A stretch of 18,452 bases of DNA, from NCBI GenBank assembly GCA_937127205.1, contig CAKZLS010000164.1, positions 1 to 18,452 of the forward strand. The letters are read 5' to 3'. The notes under the pieces are model-generated. The model was not told the origin of the DNA and searched no databases. It saw only the letters and a list, made by a program, of their open reading frames with translations. Positions 1 through 7,279 of this stretch are shown in pieces. How positions within the stretch are numbered: position 1 is the stretch's first letter; each line of letters begins with the position of its first letter. The stretch is from an uncultured Rhodospirillales bacterium (lineage in GTDB: Bacteria; Pseudomonadota; Alphaproteobacteria; Rhodospirillales; Defluviicoccaceae). Position numbers and translations under genes: made by a program.

Positions 1-62
1 ATGCGGCAAGTGCTGGGTTTGGCAGGCGGCTAGAGCAATAGTTTAGAGCACGACCCACCCGC

Positions 63-81
63 TCAGATCAGTTCGATCTGA
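63..81. terminator. Small inverted repeat, possible weak terminator
   Basis: A 7-bp perfect stem (TCAGATC / GATCTGA) with a 5-nt loop lies 17 nt beyond the stop codon of the leftward DUF2244 gene. There is no T run on either strand after the stem, so an intrinsic terminator is only a guess. It could equally be a dyad-symmetric protein site. Confidence 0.25.
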
Positions 82-98
82 ACGGGCCGTACTCTAAC

Positions 99-590
99 TC
101 AATTTGTCCTGCGTGATCCGGTTAGCCGGGAAAGCTCCCGCCGCAACACCTGCGCCAATTCTAGCCTTTCTCGCGGCTGCAAGAACGTTCCAATGATGAG
201 CGAACGTCCGTGAGACCTTAGTTCGAGCAGACTTCGGTGCGTGGGTGGTTCGTCGAAATTGACCTGAAGCCAATGGGGCGGAAACGAGAAATTTTTCTGT
301 CTACCCCAATAATTGACTCGCCGGACGGTGAGCGCGCTGTCCGTTAGATTAATGGCCTCCAGGGCGTTGCCGGCCCGCGTATTCACTCGAAACGCGCCAT
401 AGAGCAGAAGTACTTCCAGACCGAGGAAGGGCGCCACCGGCCAGGCACCCACCAACACAAAAACCACCCCCACGACAAACCAAGCGAACGCGACAAGGCA
501 AATCATCATACGAACCGCACCGGGACCGGCGCTTCGATGGGGCCTCAGCACGACGCTGTATCTTACGGCTTCACCGGAATGCCCTGCCAT
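99..590 (-). CDS. DUF2244 domain membrane protein
   Basis: This 163-residue integral membrane protein matches the DUF2244 family, whose function is unknown. The pattern recognised is an N-terminal VVLRPHRS segment (residues 13-20), two hydrophobic helices at about 27-49 and 51-68 joined by GAWPV, and a short LLLYGAFRVN motif closing the second helix. A soluble C-terminal half follows, with a PPHWLQV motif. The start was set at the ATG at 590 because the family begins shortly before the LRPHRS motif. An upstream in-frame start at 674 would add 28 residues that look unlike the family. Upstream of 590 a GGATCGGAG stretch can serve as ribosome binding site. The gene diverges from the hydrolase-like gene at 744 across an AT-rich spacer. 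Family assignment is firm; function is not known. Confidence 0.85.
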   Translation of the reverse strand: MAGHSGEAVRYSVVLRPHRSAGPGAVRMMICLVAFAWFVVGVVFVLVGAWPVAPFLGLEVLLLYGAFRVNTRAGNALEAINLTDSALTVRRVNYWGRQKNFSFPPHWLQVNFDEPPTHRSLLELRSHGRSLIIGTFLQPRERLELAQVLRRELSRLTGSRRTN

Positions 591-708
591 TGCTCCGATC
601 CGCCCTGTGAGATTGAGTTTCACTATCAATCTATCTACATGCCGAGGCAAGTCCAAGTTACAAGCCAAATCCAAACATCTAAATGATCCTAATAAAGGAA
701 CATATTCC

Positions 709-737
709 TTGACAACTAGGCGGCTTTTTTTTATGTT
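709..737 (+). promoter_or_regulatory. Sigma-70-like promoter, possibly giving a leaderless mRNA
   Basis: A consensus -35 hexamer TTGACA (709-714) is followed after exactly 17 nt by TATGTT (732-737), which matches 4 of 6 -10 positions. A start site about 7 nt downstream falls at about 743-745, on top of the ATG at 744. No Shine-Dalgarno sequence is visible before that ATG. Together these suggest that the hydrolase-like gene is transcribed as a leaderless mRNA. The hexamers are seen; their activity is inferred. Confidence 0.5.
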
Positions 738-743
738 CTTTAT

Positions 744-1973
744 ATGTTCTCTTTCTTCGAGCCCGCCCCCCCCACAGTACTCGAAGCCGCAATCGGTGGC
801 GGTAGTGCCGGGACAAAAGTATTTTTCATCACCAATCGAAACGAACTAAAGAACGGTGACACTCTCGCTGGCTTCGGCACCGACCCTCACCAAAGAGGTT
901 CACATTGGTTGCGCGTGGGTAATGCCACCGTGGACATCACCGAGAACGAAGCGACAGCCTGCCAATACGCCGACGATGAAGACATCAACCTAATCGATCT
1001 CGTGGTGCATCCGGAAGTCATCCAGGACTCTCCCGAGCATCACCACCTGGGCAGCAATCGGCTGTTCGCCGACCTCCAACGAAGCCTCCGAGACGAGCAG
1101 AAGGACCTGATCCTTTACGTCCACGGGTATGACACCACGTTTAAGGAGGCACTTTGGTCGGCGGCACAAATCCGATTGCGCTACAACCGCGTGCTTGAAA
1201 ACCTTCTCGATGACGAGGCCAGCGCTCCCTTCCTTGCCCGTTGTCCCAGAGGGTTTGAAACCCTGGCCATCAGCTGGCCATCCGATGGGCAGCGTCTTGA
1301 CCATTGGGGGGATCAGCACGCGGCGCTACAGAGTTCGCGGGCCCTCGGCCGGGCGCTGCTGAAGGCCCGCGACTTTGTAGAACGGAGTTTTCGAACCGCT
1401 TTGGCGGATGTCTTCGACCGCTCAATGTCTCGTGCTGAGATTCTGCGAGCGGTGAGCTTGCGGAAAATCGCCTGCCCCGGACAGATTCATATTATCGTCG
1501 AAGGCAACGGTGGCTTGGTTTTTCGCATGGGATTTCAGGATTTCCTCACCGATCCTTCGATCACCGGCGACCTTCCGAAACTTTTCGGGCAAATATTCAT
1601 GGCAGGCGCCGACGAAGACCCGGACGCCTTTCAAGACGAATTGAAGCTTCGGCGATTGCCCGAAGTCGCCTCACGGGTAACCTGTTACTACAATCCAAAC
1701 GACCTATTCACCGGTATCAGCCGCTTTTCCAAGCATCCGCCGAAACGCATCGGCAATTCAGGCCCGGCCCGGCTCGTTGACCTCGCCCACCTAGACATCG
1801 TCGACTGCGCACGCGTCATCGACCCAGCCACCGACGGCTTCGGCCAGTTCTACGCTCGCACCAATGACATCGTGGCGCGCGATATGGTGCTTTCCATGTG
1901 CGGAGCCAGCGGCGAAAACCGGCCGAACCGTCAACGCACACACCCAGCCGCTCCCATCCACTTGATTCGCTAG
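744..1973 (+). CDS. DUF900-type alpha/beta-hydrolase, probable pseudoenzyme
   Basis: This 409-residue protein matches the DUF900 (esterase/lipase-like) alpha/beta-hydrolase family. Family signatures are KVFFITNR at 25-32, LGSNRLFADLQ at 102-112, the oxyanion strand LILYVHGYDTTF at 122-133, AISWPSDG at 175-182, the acid-containing YYNPND at 315-320, and VDC near 353. The nucleophile elbow, normally HSMG in this family, reads EGNG (253-256), so Gly254 sits where the Ser should be. The C-terminal catalytic His, normally in a G-H-x-Y context, reads GQFY with Gln368. Only Asp320 of the triad seems to remain, so the protein is probably not a hydrolase, although its fold is intact. The ATG at 744 lies directly at the predicted transcription start. 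A run of eight C (766-773) follows just inside the gene. Family call is strong; loss of activity is inferred from motifs. Confidence 0.85.
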   Translation: MFSFFEPAPPTVLEAAIGGGSAGTKVFFITNRNELKNGDTLAGFGTDPHQRGSHWLRVGNATVDITENEATACQYADDEDINLIDLVVHPEVIQDSPEHHHLGSNRLFADLQRSLRDEQKDLILYVHGYDTTFKEALWSAAQIRLRYNRVLENLLDDEASAPFLARCPRGFETLAISWPSDGQRLDHWGDQHAALQSSRALGRALLKARDFVERSFRTALADVFDRSMSRAEILRAVSLRKIACPGQIHIIVEGNGGLVFRMGFQDFLTDPSITGDLPKLFGQIFMAGADEDPDAFQDELKLRRLPEVASRVTCYYNPNDLFTGISRFSKHPPKRIGNSGPARLVDLAHLDIVDCARVIDPATDGFGQFYARTNDIVARDMVLSMCGASGENRPNRQRTHPAAPIHLIR

Positions 1974-2004
1974 CTCCAGACAAACCCTGGCGCGACGCCA
2001 ACGA

Positions 2005-2289
2005 TCAAAGGGCGATCCGGAACGGCCGCACCTCGACGTGGCGCCAGACGTCGCCGGTGGTATAGGGATCCGAGGTCAGCCACGCATCGAGCTCGGCCCG
2101 CGACGGAAAATCGACAATCATCACCGAACCGATCATGGCGCCGTCATCATCGAGGATGGCTCCGCCAGCAAGCATTGATCCGTTTTCCTTCATTCGCCCC
2201 GCGCTCTCCATATGCGCGGGCCGCGCTTTCGCGCGCCGGTCGTGAGCCTGCGGATCGTCCCCATCGCGGGCAATTACAACAAACTGCAT
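2005..2289 (-). CDS. YciI-like family protein
   Basis: This 94-residue protein fits the YCII domain, a small dimeric ferredoxin-like fold with proposed but mostly unproven enzymatic roles. It opens with MQFVVIARDG and has the AKARPAHMESAGRM helix (residues 20-33), whose His26 corresponds to the conserved family His. It continues through GSMLAGGAILDDDG (37-50), and its C-terminal strand gives the HVEVRPFRI ending. GGTGAG, 5 nt upstream of the ATG, is a good ribosome binding site. The membrane protein gene at 2327-2722 lies 37 nt upstream on the same strand, so the two are probably co-transcribed. The gene converges on the hydrolase-like gene that ends at 1973. The family is clear; substrate is unknown. 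Confidence 0.85.
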   Translation of the reverse strand: MQFVVIARDGDDPQAHDRRAKARPAHMESAGRMKENGSMLAGGAILDDDGAMIGSVMIVDFPSRAELDAWLTSDPYTTGDVWRHVEVRPFRIAL

Positions 2290-2326
2290 CGCATCTCACC
2301 TCTTCATTGCTGTCGAGCGATCAATT

Positions 2327-2722
2327 CTACGGCGATGTTCCGAACAGCCAACTCGCCGGGTTCTCGATGGATTGCCGCTCTCCCAGACGCTTGACGCCGA
2401 TCACGCAGCGGACGATCAGCCAGACCGCCGCGAACACCAAAACAAACCAGCCCACGAAAACGATGGTCGACATGCCGCCGATGACCGAAAACAGCACGAA
2501 CATCCAGAACGTTCGTATTTGAAACCGATAGTGCGAGGCCAGCCAGTCGTCTGCATCTTTCCGGTAGATGTATGCGACAACCACGCCGACGAGCAGCGTG
2601 ATCCCGACGATGAAGCTTGCGAGATAGAGGGCGTAAATAATCAGTGCCGTTTTCTTGGCATTGTCTTGCAGATCGGGCGACTTCGCGACCGCAGGTTCCA
2701 AGTTCACATCCGACACCACCAT
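2327..2722 (-). CDS. DUF4870-like small membrane protein
   Basis: This 131-residue protein has three predicted membrane helices, at about 26-52, 70-90 and 88-108. Between the first two lies the polar stretch YRKDADDWLASHYRFQIRTF (53-72). That DxxxWLxSHYRFQIRTFW signature is typical of DUF4870-like membrane proteins. The C-terminal R-C-V-x-G-V-K-x-L segment followed by P-x-S-W-L-F-G also fits. The N-terminal 20 residues are polar and probably cytoplasmic. GGAG lies very close to the ATG, so the ribosome binding site is not ideal. The gene is followed after 37 nt by the YciI-like gene. Its function is unknown. Confidence 0.8.
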   Translation of the reverse strand: MVVSDVNLEPAVAKSPDLQDNAKKTALIIYALYLASFIVGITLLVGVVVAYIYRKDADDWLASHYRFQIRTFWMFVLFSVIGGMSTIVFVGWFVLVFAAVWLIVRCVIGVKRLGERQSIENPASWLFGTSP

Positions 2723-2906
2723 TCTCCGTTGTAGCCGTGTTTAGGACGCGTGCCCGTCAAAGCATGACCACAAAGAGCATTGCATAGCGTACTCCGCCCG
2801 CCGGAGCGAACGTTTCGCGACATCAAGAGGATGCGCTACGATCCTGTTAAAATGTGTTTCAATGTCAATATTTGGCGCATCGGTTGACGGTCGATAGAGG
2901 CGAATT

Positions 2907-3221
2907 ATGTATACAAAGTCCTTGACGATACTGGTGGTGGTTTGCATGGCGATCTGGCCTTTTTCGAACAGCGGCAGCGCGCAAGACGGAGACGGTCGCT
3001 CAGTCCGAGACTTGAGTGAGCGGATCGAAAGACTTGAACGCAAGATAAATCGACTGGAAGCCAAAATAGACCGTTTGGAGAACCGGGCTCAAAACGCCAC
3101 CGTTTTTACCGATGGTGCGCCGCTTACGGACGGACAGCGGGTTGGGGGTAAGAAACCCTGTCCTGGTGAATGGCGCCGAATCGGCGGCGGATGGAATTGC
3201 TATAACCCCAACGCCAAATAG
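2907..3221 (+). CDS. Small exported coiled-coil protein with Cys pair
   Basis: The 104-residue product has an N-terminal signal peptide: Lys4, a hydrophobic core at about 6-18, and a likely cleavage after SGSA near residue 25. Residues 31-61 form a strong coiled coil, with leucine/isoleucine heptads in a highly charged stretch. A short C-terminal motif follows, containing Cys85 and Cys98 with the segment EWRRIGGGWNCYN between and around them. The two cysteines could form a disulfide in the periplasm. GAGG, 6 nt before the ATG, is a good ribosome binding site. The overall plan, a trimerising or dimerising stalk plus a small disulfide knot, is inferred. I do not recognise a named family. The gene is alone between a leftward gene and panD. 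Confidence 0.6.
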   Translation: MYTKSLTILVVVCMAIWPFSNSGSAQDGDGRSVRDLSERIERLERKINRLEAKIDRLENRAQNATVFTDGAPLTDGQRVGGKKPCPGEWRRIGGGWNCYNPNAK

Positions 3222-3358
3222 GGGCATGGTGGCGCGAGTTCCGGTTGCCGGGCGCGCACACCTTGATGTCGCGATCCAACGCCGGTATAACCCCGAACGA
3301 TTTTGATCCGTACTATCGGTTGCGCCGCGCCGTACTGGATATGATCCAGGGAGCCACC

Positions 3359-3730
3359 ATGAACATTCCCATGCTTCACTCGAAAATCCATCGCGCCACC
3401 GTGACGGAGGCCGATCTGCACTATCACGGCAGCATCACCATTGATCGCCGGCTGATGGACCTCGCCGATCTGCTGCCTCACCAGCACGTCCACGTGTACA
3501 ACATCACCAATGGCGCCCGCTTCGAAACCTATGTGATCGAGGGCGAACGGAACTCCGGATCGATTAAAATCAATGGCGCTGCCGCTCACTTGGCAGGTAC
3601 CGGAAACCTAATTATTATAGCGGCATACATCCACATGCCCCGGAATGAAGCGCTTTGTTGGCAGCCAAATATAATATTCGTGGATGATGAGAACCGGCCA
3701 CTGAGCGGCGAGCGCCAAGCTGCCGAGTAG
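3359..3730 (+). CDS. panD: Aspartate 1-decarboxylase
   Basis: PanD converts L-aspartate to beta-alanine for pantothenate and coenzyme A synthesis. It is a pyruvoyl enzyme made by self-cleavage of a proenzyme. The 123-residue product shows the processing site Gly24-Ser25 in LHYHGSITID, at exactly the E. coli numbering. It also has Lys9, His11 and Tyr22, plus Arg54 and Tyr58 in NITNGARFETYVIEG. The NGAAAH segment follows. The numbering supports the ATG at 3359; an in-frame extension back to 3245 would break it. AGGGAG, 5 nt before this ATG, is a strong ribosome binding site. No panB, panC or panZ neighbour is present. The gene converges on the glyoxalase-type gene, with a 53-nt gap. Confidence 0.97.
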   Translation: MNIPMLHSKIHRATVTEADLHYHGSITIDRRLMDLADLLPHQHVHVYNITNGARFETYVIEGERNSGSIKINGAAAHLAGTGNLIIIAAYIHMPRNEALCWQPNIIFVDDENRPLSGERQAAE

Positions 3731-3783
3731 TCTTCCTGGTCGAATTGAGTAACCGGTTCCAACAACACCCAAGGGCCGGGCCC

Positions 3784-4224
3784 CTACCATTCTCCCGTAT
3801 TGGCCATACTGGACCATGGCTCGCGCGCCGGCCGAGCGTCGCCCTTTTGCAGTAACTCAACGGAAATACCGTCCGGTGAGCGAACGAATGCCATATGGCC
3901 GTCGCGTGGCGGCCGGTTGATGGTAACACCGCCGTCCATTAGCCGCTGGCAAGTAGCATAGATGTCGTCCACTCGAAAAGCCAGATGCCCGAAATTCCGC
4001 CCGCCTGTGTACGCCTCGGGATCCCAATTGTATGTCAGTTCGATCAGCGGAGCCTTCTCCTGCTCGGCGCGTTCCAAATCGTCGGGCGCGCACAGAAACA
4101 CCAGGGTAAAGCGGCCCTTTTCACTTTCGGTCCGTCGAAATTCCTTCAGTCCCAGTTTGTTGCAATAGAAATCCAGGCTTTCGTCGATATTTCCGACGCG
4201 CACCATGGTATGCAGATACTGCAT
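3784..4224 (-). CDS. gloA: Lactoylglutathione lyase (glyoxalase I) family protein
   Basis: Glyoxalase I isomerises the hemithioacetal of methylglyoxal and glutathione to S-lactoylglutathione. The 146-residue product has two VOC beta-alpha-beta-beta-beta units. All four expected metal ligands are present: His5 (YLHTMVRV), Glu62 (PLIELTYN), His80 (FGHLAFRV) and Glu123 (ISVELLQ). This pattern matches the nickel-type bacterial enzyme. SFYxxxLG-like spacing is seen in DFYCNKLGL, and the hallmark LELTYNW appears as IELTYNW. The start at 4224 puts the first His at residue 5, as in E. coli. The purine-rich GGAGGAGAGGG just upstream is a strong ribosome binding site. A TTG 18 nt further up lies inside that site and is less likely. 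Final function as true glyoxalase I is likely but not proven. Confidence 0.9.
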   Translation of the reverse strand: MQYLHTMVRVGNIDESLDFYCNKLGLKEFRRTESEKGRFTLVFLCAPDDLERAEQEKAPLIELTYNWDPEAYTGGRNFGHLAFRVDDIYATCQRLMDGGVTINRPPRDGHMAFVRSPDGISVELLQKGDARPAREPWSSMANTGEW

Positions 4225-4268
4225 TCTTTCCCTCTCCTCCAATGTGTGGCTTGTAGCGAGAATTGCTT

Positions 4269-4290
4269 GGCCGACCCGCGCGCGTCGGCC
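4269..4290. terminator. GC-rich hairpin, possible terminator
   Basis: A perfect 7-bp stem (GGCCGAC / GTCGGCC) with an 8-nt CG loop lies 26 nt beyond the stop of the leftward small zinc-knuckle gene and upstream of the gloA-type gene. On the plus strand it is followed by a T-rich TCATCTTTAATTT. On the minus strand there is no clear T tract. It could limit read-through between the two genes, or act as a regulatory dyad. Confidence 0.35.
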
Positions 4291-4316
4291 TCATCTTTAA
4301 TTTGGGGTGCTAATAG

Positions 4317-4673
4317 CTACTTGTCCACGATCACCGGTTCTTCGGAGATGGCCAATCGGATGATATTACCCTCGCCCCGGCAGTGCTGGCACACGGTGTC
4401 GGAATTTTCGCGTACCGTCACGCCCATGCCACCGCACGCATCACAGACCGCAATGCCAAGATTTCCGACCCGAGGAGTTCGCCCAGCGGCAAGAATTGAA
4501 CAGACGAGAATAAGGTAGTGATAGACATAATAATAGGAGTCGTGGCCTGGATCAAAGTACGGGATATGATCCCGAAGGAGCTGCGCTCCCTCGAGGTAGA
4601 TATCCTCTCCATACCGTTCTCGTATAATCGAAAACGAAATCGGCGGTGTAGGTGTCTCGTCATAGGACGTCAT
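4317..4673 (-). CDS. Small protein with two CxxCxGxG zinc knuckles
   Basis: This 118-residue protein is not recognised as a named family. Its C-terminal part carries CDACGGMG (77-84) and CQHCRGEG (95-102). These are two DnaJ-type CxxCxGxG repeats with 14 residues between Cys80 and Cys95, enough for one zinc site. Before them is a hydrophobic, tyrosine-rich stretch, roughly 47-64, that may be a membrane helix or a buried helix. GAGGGA, 7 nt before the ATG at 4673, favours this start; a start at 4724 would add 17 residues and has GGAG only 3 nt away. There is no J domain, so it is not a DnaJ protein. A role in zinc-dependent protein binding or redox chaperoning is possible but unproven. Confidence 0.6.
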   Translation of the reverse strand: MTSYDETPTPPISFSIIRERYGEDIYLEGAQLLRDHIPYFDPGHDSYYYVYHYLILVCSILAAGRTPRVGNLGIAVCDACGGMGVTVRENSDTVCQHCRGEGNIIRLAISEEPVIVDK

Positions 4674-4796
4674 GACATGGTCCCTCGAGCGCGAAAAGCC
4701 TCCGACGAGACTAATGTCCGCCATCTGCTCCGATCAATCCAGTCCGAAACGCGGAAGGCTGGACCCCCGAGACACATTGCGGGAACCAGACGTCTG

Positions 4797-4988
4797 CTAC
4801 TGAATCGTCGCCGACTCTTTTTCAATCATTGCCTGGGCGGCCACTGCGCCTTCCCGCCATGCTTCCATCAGTTCGAGAGCATACTCATTAAACCGATTGT
4901 CCGCCGCAAGGTCGACAATCCGGTTCATGGCGGCAAGATCGGCAATATGCCGATATCCCATGAAATAGGCTTTCTTCGTATCCATCAT
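4797..4988 (-). CDS. Small hypothetical protein
   Basis: This 63-residue reading frame encodes a mostly helical, mildly acidic protein with repeated alanine and leucine. It has no cysteine, signal peptide or membrane segment. The ATG at 4988 is chosen because an upstream TTG at 5015 has no ribosome binding site, though the site before 4988 is also weak. It lies upstream of the zinc-knuckle gene on the same strand, so the two could share a transcript. No family is recognised. Coding status rests on length and composition only. Confidence 0.4.
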   Translation of the reverse strand: MMDTKKAYFMGYRHIADLAAMNRIVDLAADNRFNEYALELMEAWREGAVAAQAMIEKESATIQ

Positions 4989-5034
4989 GATCAGGCTACT
5001 CACTTCCGACAACAAATTTAGCGCCGCGGTCGTG

Positions 5035-5049
5035 AATAAATCGTTTATT
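5035..5049. repeat. AT-rich inverted repeat, possible operator
   Basis: AATAAA-TCG-TTTATT is a perfect 6-bp dyad with a 3-nt centre. It lies in the 215-nt spacer between the leftward small gene (start 4988) and the rightward gene starting at 5204, where divergent promoters would sit. It could bind a dimeric regulator. Nothing links it to a known operator. Confidence 0.25.
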
Positions 5050-5203
5050 GAAGAACGAGGGCCGCAGCGCTCGAGGATTTCGAGTACAGTTACTGAAATG
5101 TGGGGTTCCGCTTGTGTTCACCGTGGCATTACGGGAGAATTTCCAGCCTCTGTGATACTACCGTTGGCAGCAAACGTGAAGGTGCAGTTGGAGAGTGCCG
5201 GAC

Positions 5204-6570
5204 ATGACGTTGAAACCGCTTTGCTTTGTCTTGATGCCCTTCAGCAAGAAGAAAGACCCCGCAACGGGCCTCGACATCGACTTTGATCGTATCTATGAGA
5301 CCGCGATCCGTCCCGGGATCGAAAAAGCCGCGATGGAACCAATTCGTGCCGACGAGGAGCGAACGGGGGGAATTATTCATAAGCCTATGTTGAGCGGCTT
5401 TTACTTTGTGATTATGCGGTCGCCGATCTCACGACGGCCAATGCCAACGTTTTTTATGAGCTCGGCGTTCGTCACGCCGTCCGGCCAGCGACAACTCTGG
5501 CGGTGTTCGCGAGTCATCAGCAACTACCCTTCGACGTAAATTTTCTTCGGGCTCTTCCTTACACGTTGGGTATGGGCAACCGATTCGAGGAGGATCAGCA
5601 GAAAAAACTAAGGGAAGATCTTGCCCGCCGTCTTGAGGAAATGAAATCTCTCGAGACGCAGCACGGAACAACAGACAGCCCGGTATTCCAACAGCTGCAA
5701 GACTATCGGGCACCCGACATTGCCCGCTTAAGAACGGATGTATTCCGCGAACGCGCCCAGTACACCGCCGACACCAAAAATAACCTCGCCCGCGCCCGCG
5801 CCGACCACGATGCCCAACGGTTGCTGGATATTCAGCGGAGCCTCGGTCCGCTGGAAGATGTGGAGGCCGGAATTCTTGTGGATCTCTACCTGAGCTATCG
5901 CGCGGTCGAAGACTTCGATCGAATGGTTGCACTTTACGACTGCATGCCGGCAGCACTCCGGAGAACCGTTCTCGCGCGCGAGCAGTTGGGGTTTGCCTAT
6001 AATCGATTGGGGCGACGAGACGAGGCATTGAAGGTTCTGGAGGAGGTCCTGAAAGAACAGGGACCGAGTTCCGAGACGTGCGGGCTAATTGGCCGCATTT
6101 ATAAGGATCGGTGGGCCGAAGCCACTGAAAGAGGAGAGACATTTCTGGCTGCAGGTTACCTGGATCGAGCAATCGACAGTTACCGATTGGGCTTCGAAAC
6201 CGATATGCGGGATGCCTATCCAGGCATCAATGCTGTCACTCTGCTGGAGATCCGAGGAACCGTGGAAGCCTTGGCAGCACAAGCCGAACTCCTTCCGGTT
6301 GTCCGATTTGCGGTCAAGCGCCGTGTTGAGTCCACTCAGCCGGACTATTGGGATTGCGCCACGCTGTTGGAGTTGGCTGTGCTTGCCACCGATATGGATG
6401 AAGCCGGCAGCCGCTTATCCGACGCTCTCGCACTTGTCCGTGAGGCATGGGAACCTCGGACAACGGCGAAAAATCTGAAAATGATCCTTGAAGCGCGAAG
6501 GAACCGCGGCGAAGAAGTTGGACAGTGGTGGTCCATGATCGCCGTTCTCGATCCGGACTACGATGATTGA
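5204..6570 (+). pseudogene. Frameshifted TRAFs-binding (DUF4071)/TPR-type gene
   Basis: Two reading frames together give one protein of about 455 residues. It resembles bacterial proteins with a TRAFs-binding (DUF4071) and tetratricopeptide region. The first frame gives CFVLMPF, DFDRIYETAIRPGIEKA and IRADEERTGGIIHKPM, then turns to nonsense. The second frame, from about 5392, continues at once with ERLLLCDYAVADL and NANVFYELGVRHA, and runs to 6570. FVLMPF and NVFYELGVRHA are hallmarks of the nucleoside-deoxyribosyltransferase-like N-terminal fold. The TPR region is visible around QLGFAYNRLGRRDEALKVLE. One base appears missing at 5390-5392, where the family would have a TTN codon before GAG. 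There is no slippery heptamer, so programmed shifting is unlikely. It is either a recent pseudogene or a sequencing error. GGAG lies 10 nt before the ATG at 5204. A GTG at 5503 could start only the C-terminal 355 residues. Confidence 0.8.
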
Positions 6571-6695
6571 CCTCGTCGCGGAAGATCGATCATTTGTTAG
6601 GAAATGCACTTTAAAATAGCGGTTGGCTTCGGAACAACCGTGGCCAGAAAGAAAGGTGCCTACGGACAGTGAAAGATGCGGGACAAATCCAACTA

Positions 6696-7274
6696 ATGCC
6701 GTTTTCCCGCGTATCCAAAAGGATCGGTTCCAGGCTACGAACAATGATGGCGGGGCTCGTGATGTTGAGCTTTGTCGTCATTGGCGCAGATGAGAGCGGC
6801 GCGATCGATCCCCTTCAGCTGCTCCTCGTTCCGCTGGGAAAACCTGCTCCGGAATTCAGCCTGGCAGCCATCCAGGATCGAACTCCCGGGCTTTCCACCG
6901 CGGACCTCAGGGGCCATGTCTCCATCGTGAACGTCTTCGCTTCGTGGTGCGCACCCTGCCGCATAGAGCACGCACTATTGATGGCTCTGGCGGAGAAGAA
7001 TGTGGTTCCGATTTACGGGATCAATTACAAGGACCATCCGGCAAGCGCCCGGCGCTGGTTAGAAAAACTTGGCAATCCCTACACCCGCGTTGGATCGGAC
7101 CGTGACGGCCGCGTTGCCGAGGAATGGGACCTGTTCGGCCTACCTCAAACCTATGTCGTCGATCAGAGCGGGCACACCGCCTACGTGCACACGGGCATCC
7201 TCGACCAATCCGTCATTGATGACACAATCTTACCGCTCATTGACACATTGAAAGCCGAAGCTGCGTCGCCCTGA
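6696..7274 (+). CDS. CcmG/ResA-type exported thioredoxin-fold protein
   Basis: The 192-residue product is a thiol-disulfide oxidoreductase of the CcmG/DsbE and TlpA/ResA group. These are membrane-anchored periplasmic proteins that reduce disulfides, typically in apocytochrome c or in partner proteins. An N-terminal helix (about 17-34) preceded by basic residues is a signal anchor. The CcmG-like GKPAPEFSL motif follows. The active site is WCAPC, with Cys85 and Cys88, and the cis-proline is Pro150 in FGLPQTYVVD. GINYKD is also typical of CcmG. No cytochrome maturation genes are nearby, so its partner is unknown and I leave the symbol blank. The ATG at 6696 or a GTG at 6669 could start it; both have purine-rich sites about 12 nt upstream. 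Confidence 0.88.
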   Translation: MPFSRVSKRIGSRLRTMMAGLVMLSFVVIGADESGAIDPLQLLLVPLGKPAPEFSLAAIQDRTPGLSTADLRGHVSIVNVFASWCAPCRIEHALLMALAEKNVVPIYGINYKDHPASARRWLEKLGNPYTRVGSDRDGRVAEEWDLFGLPQTYVVDQSGHTAYVHTGILDQSVIDDTILPLIDTLKAEAASP

Positions 7275-7279
7275 AAAGT

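Noticed and set aside
1..33. Eleven-codon frame ending in TAG at 33
   Set aside because: It might be the tail of a gene entering from the left, but it is too short to identify.
607..849. 80-residue plus-strand frame overlapping the hydrolase-like gene
   Set aside because: Low-complexity proline and serine composition and overlap with the better-supported gene at 744.
2741..3064. 107-residue minus-strand frame
   Set aside because: It overlaps the start of the exported coiled-coil gene, which has a signal peptide and a good ribosome binding site; no family is visible.
5387..5410. Programmed -1 frameshift
   Set aside because: No X XXY YYZ heptamer in the right frame is present at the shift point; a lost base explains the pattern more simply.
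5503..6570. Separate 355-residue gene starting at GTG 5503
   Set aside because: Conserved residues continue upstream in the same frame to about 5392 and then in the other frame, so this is the larger part of one broken gene.
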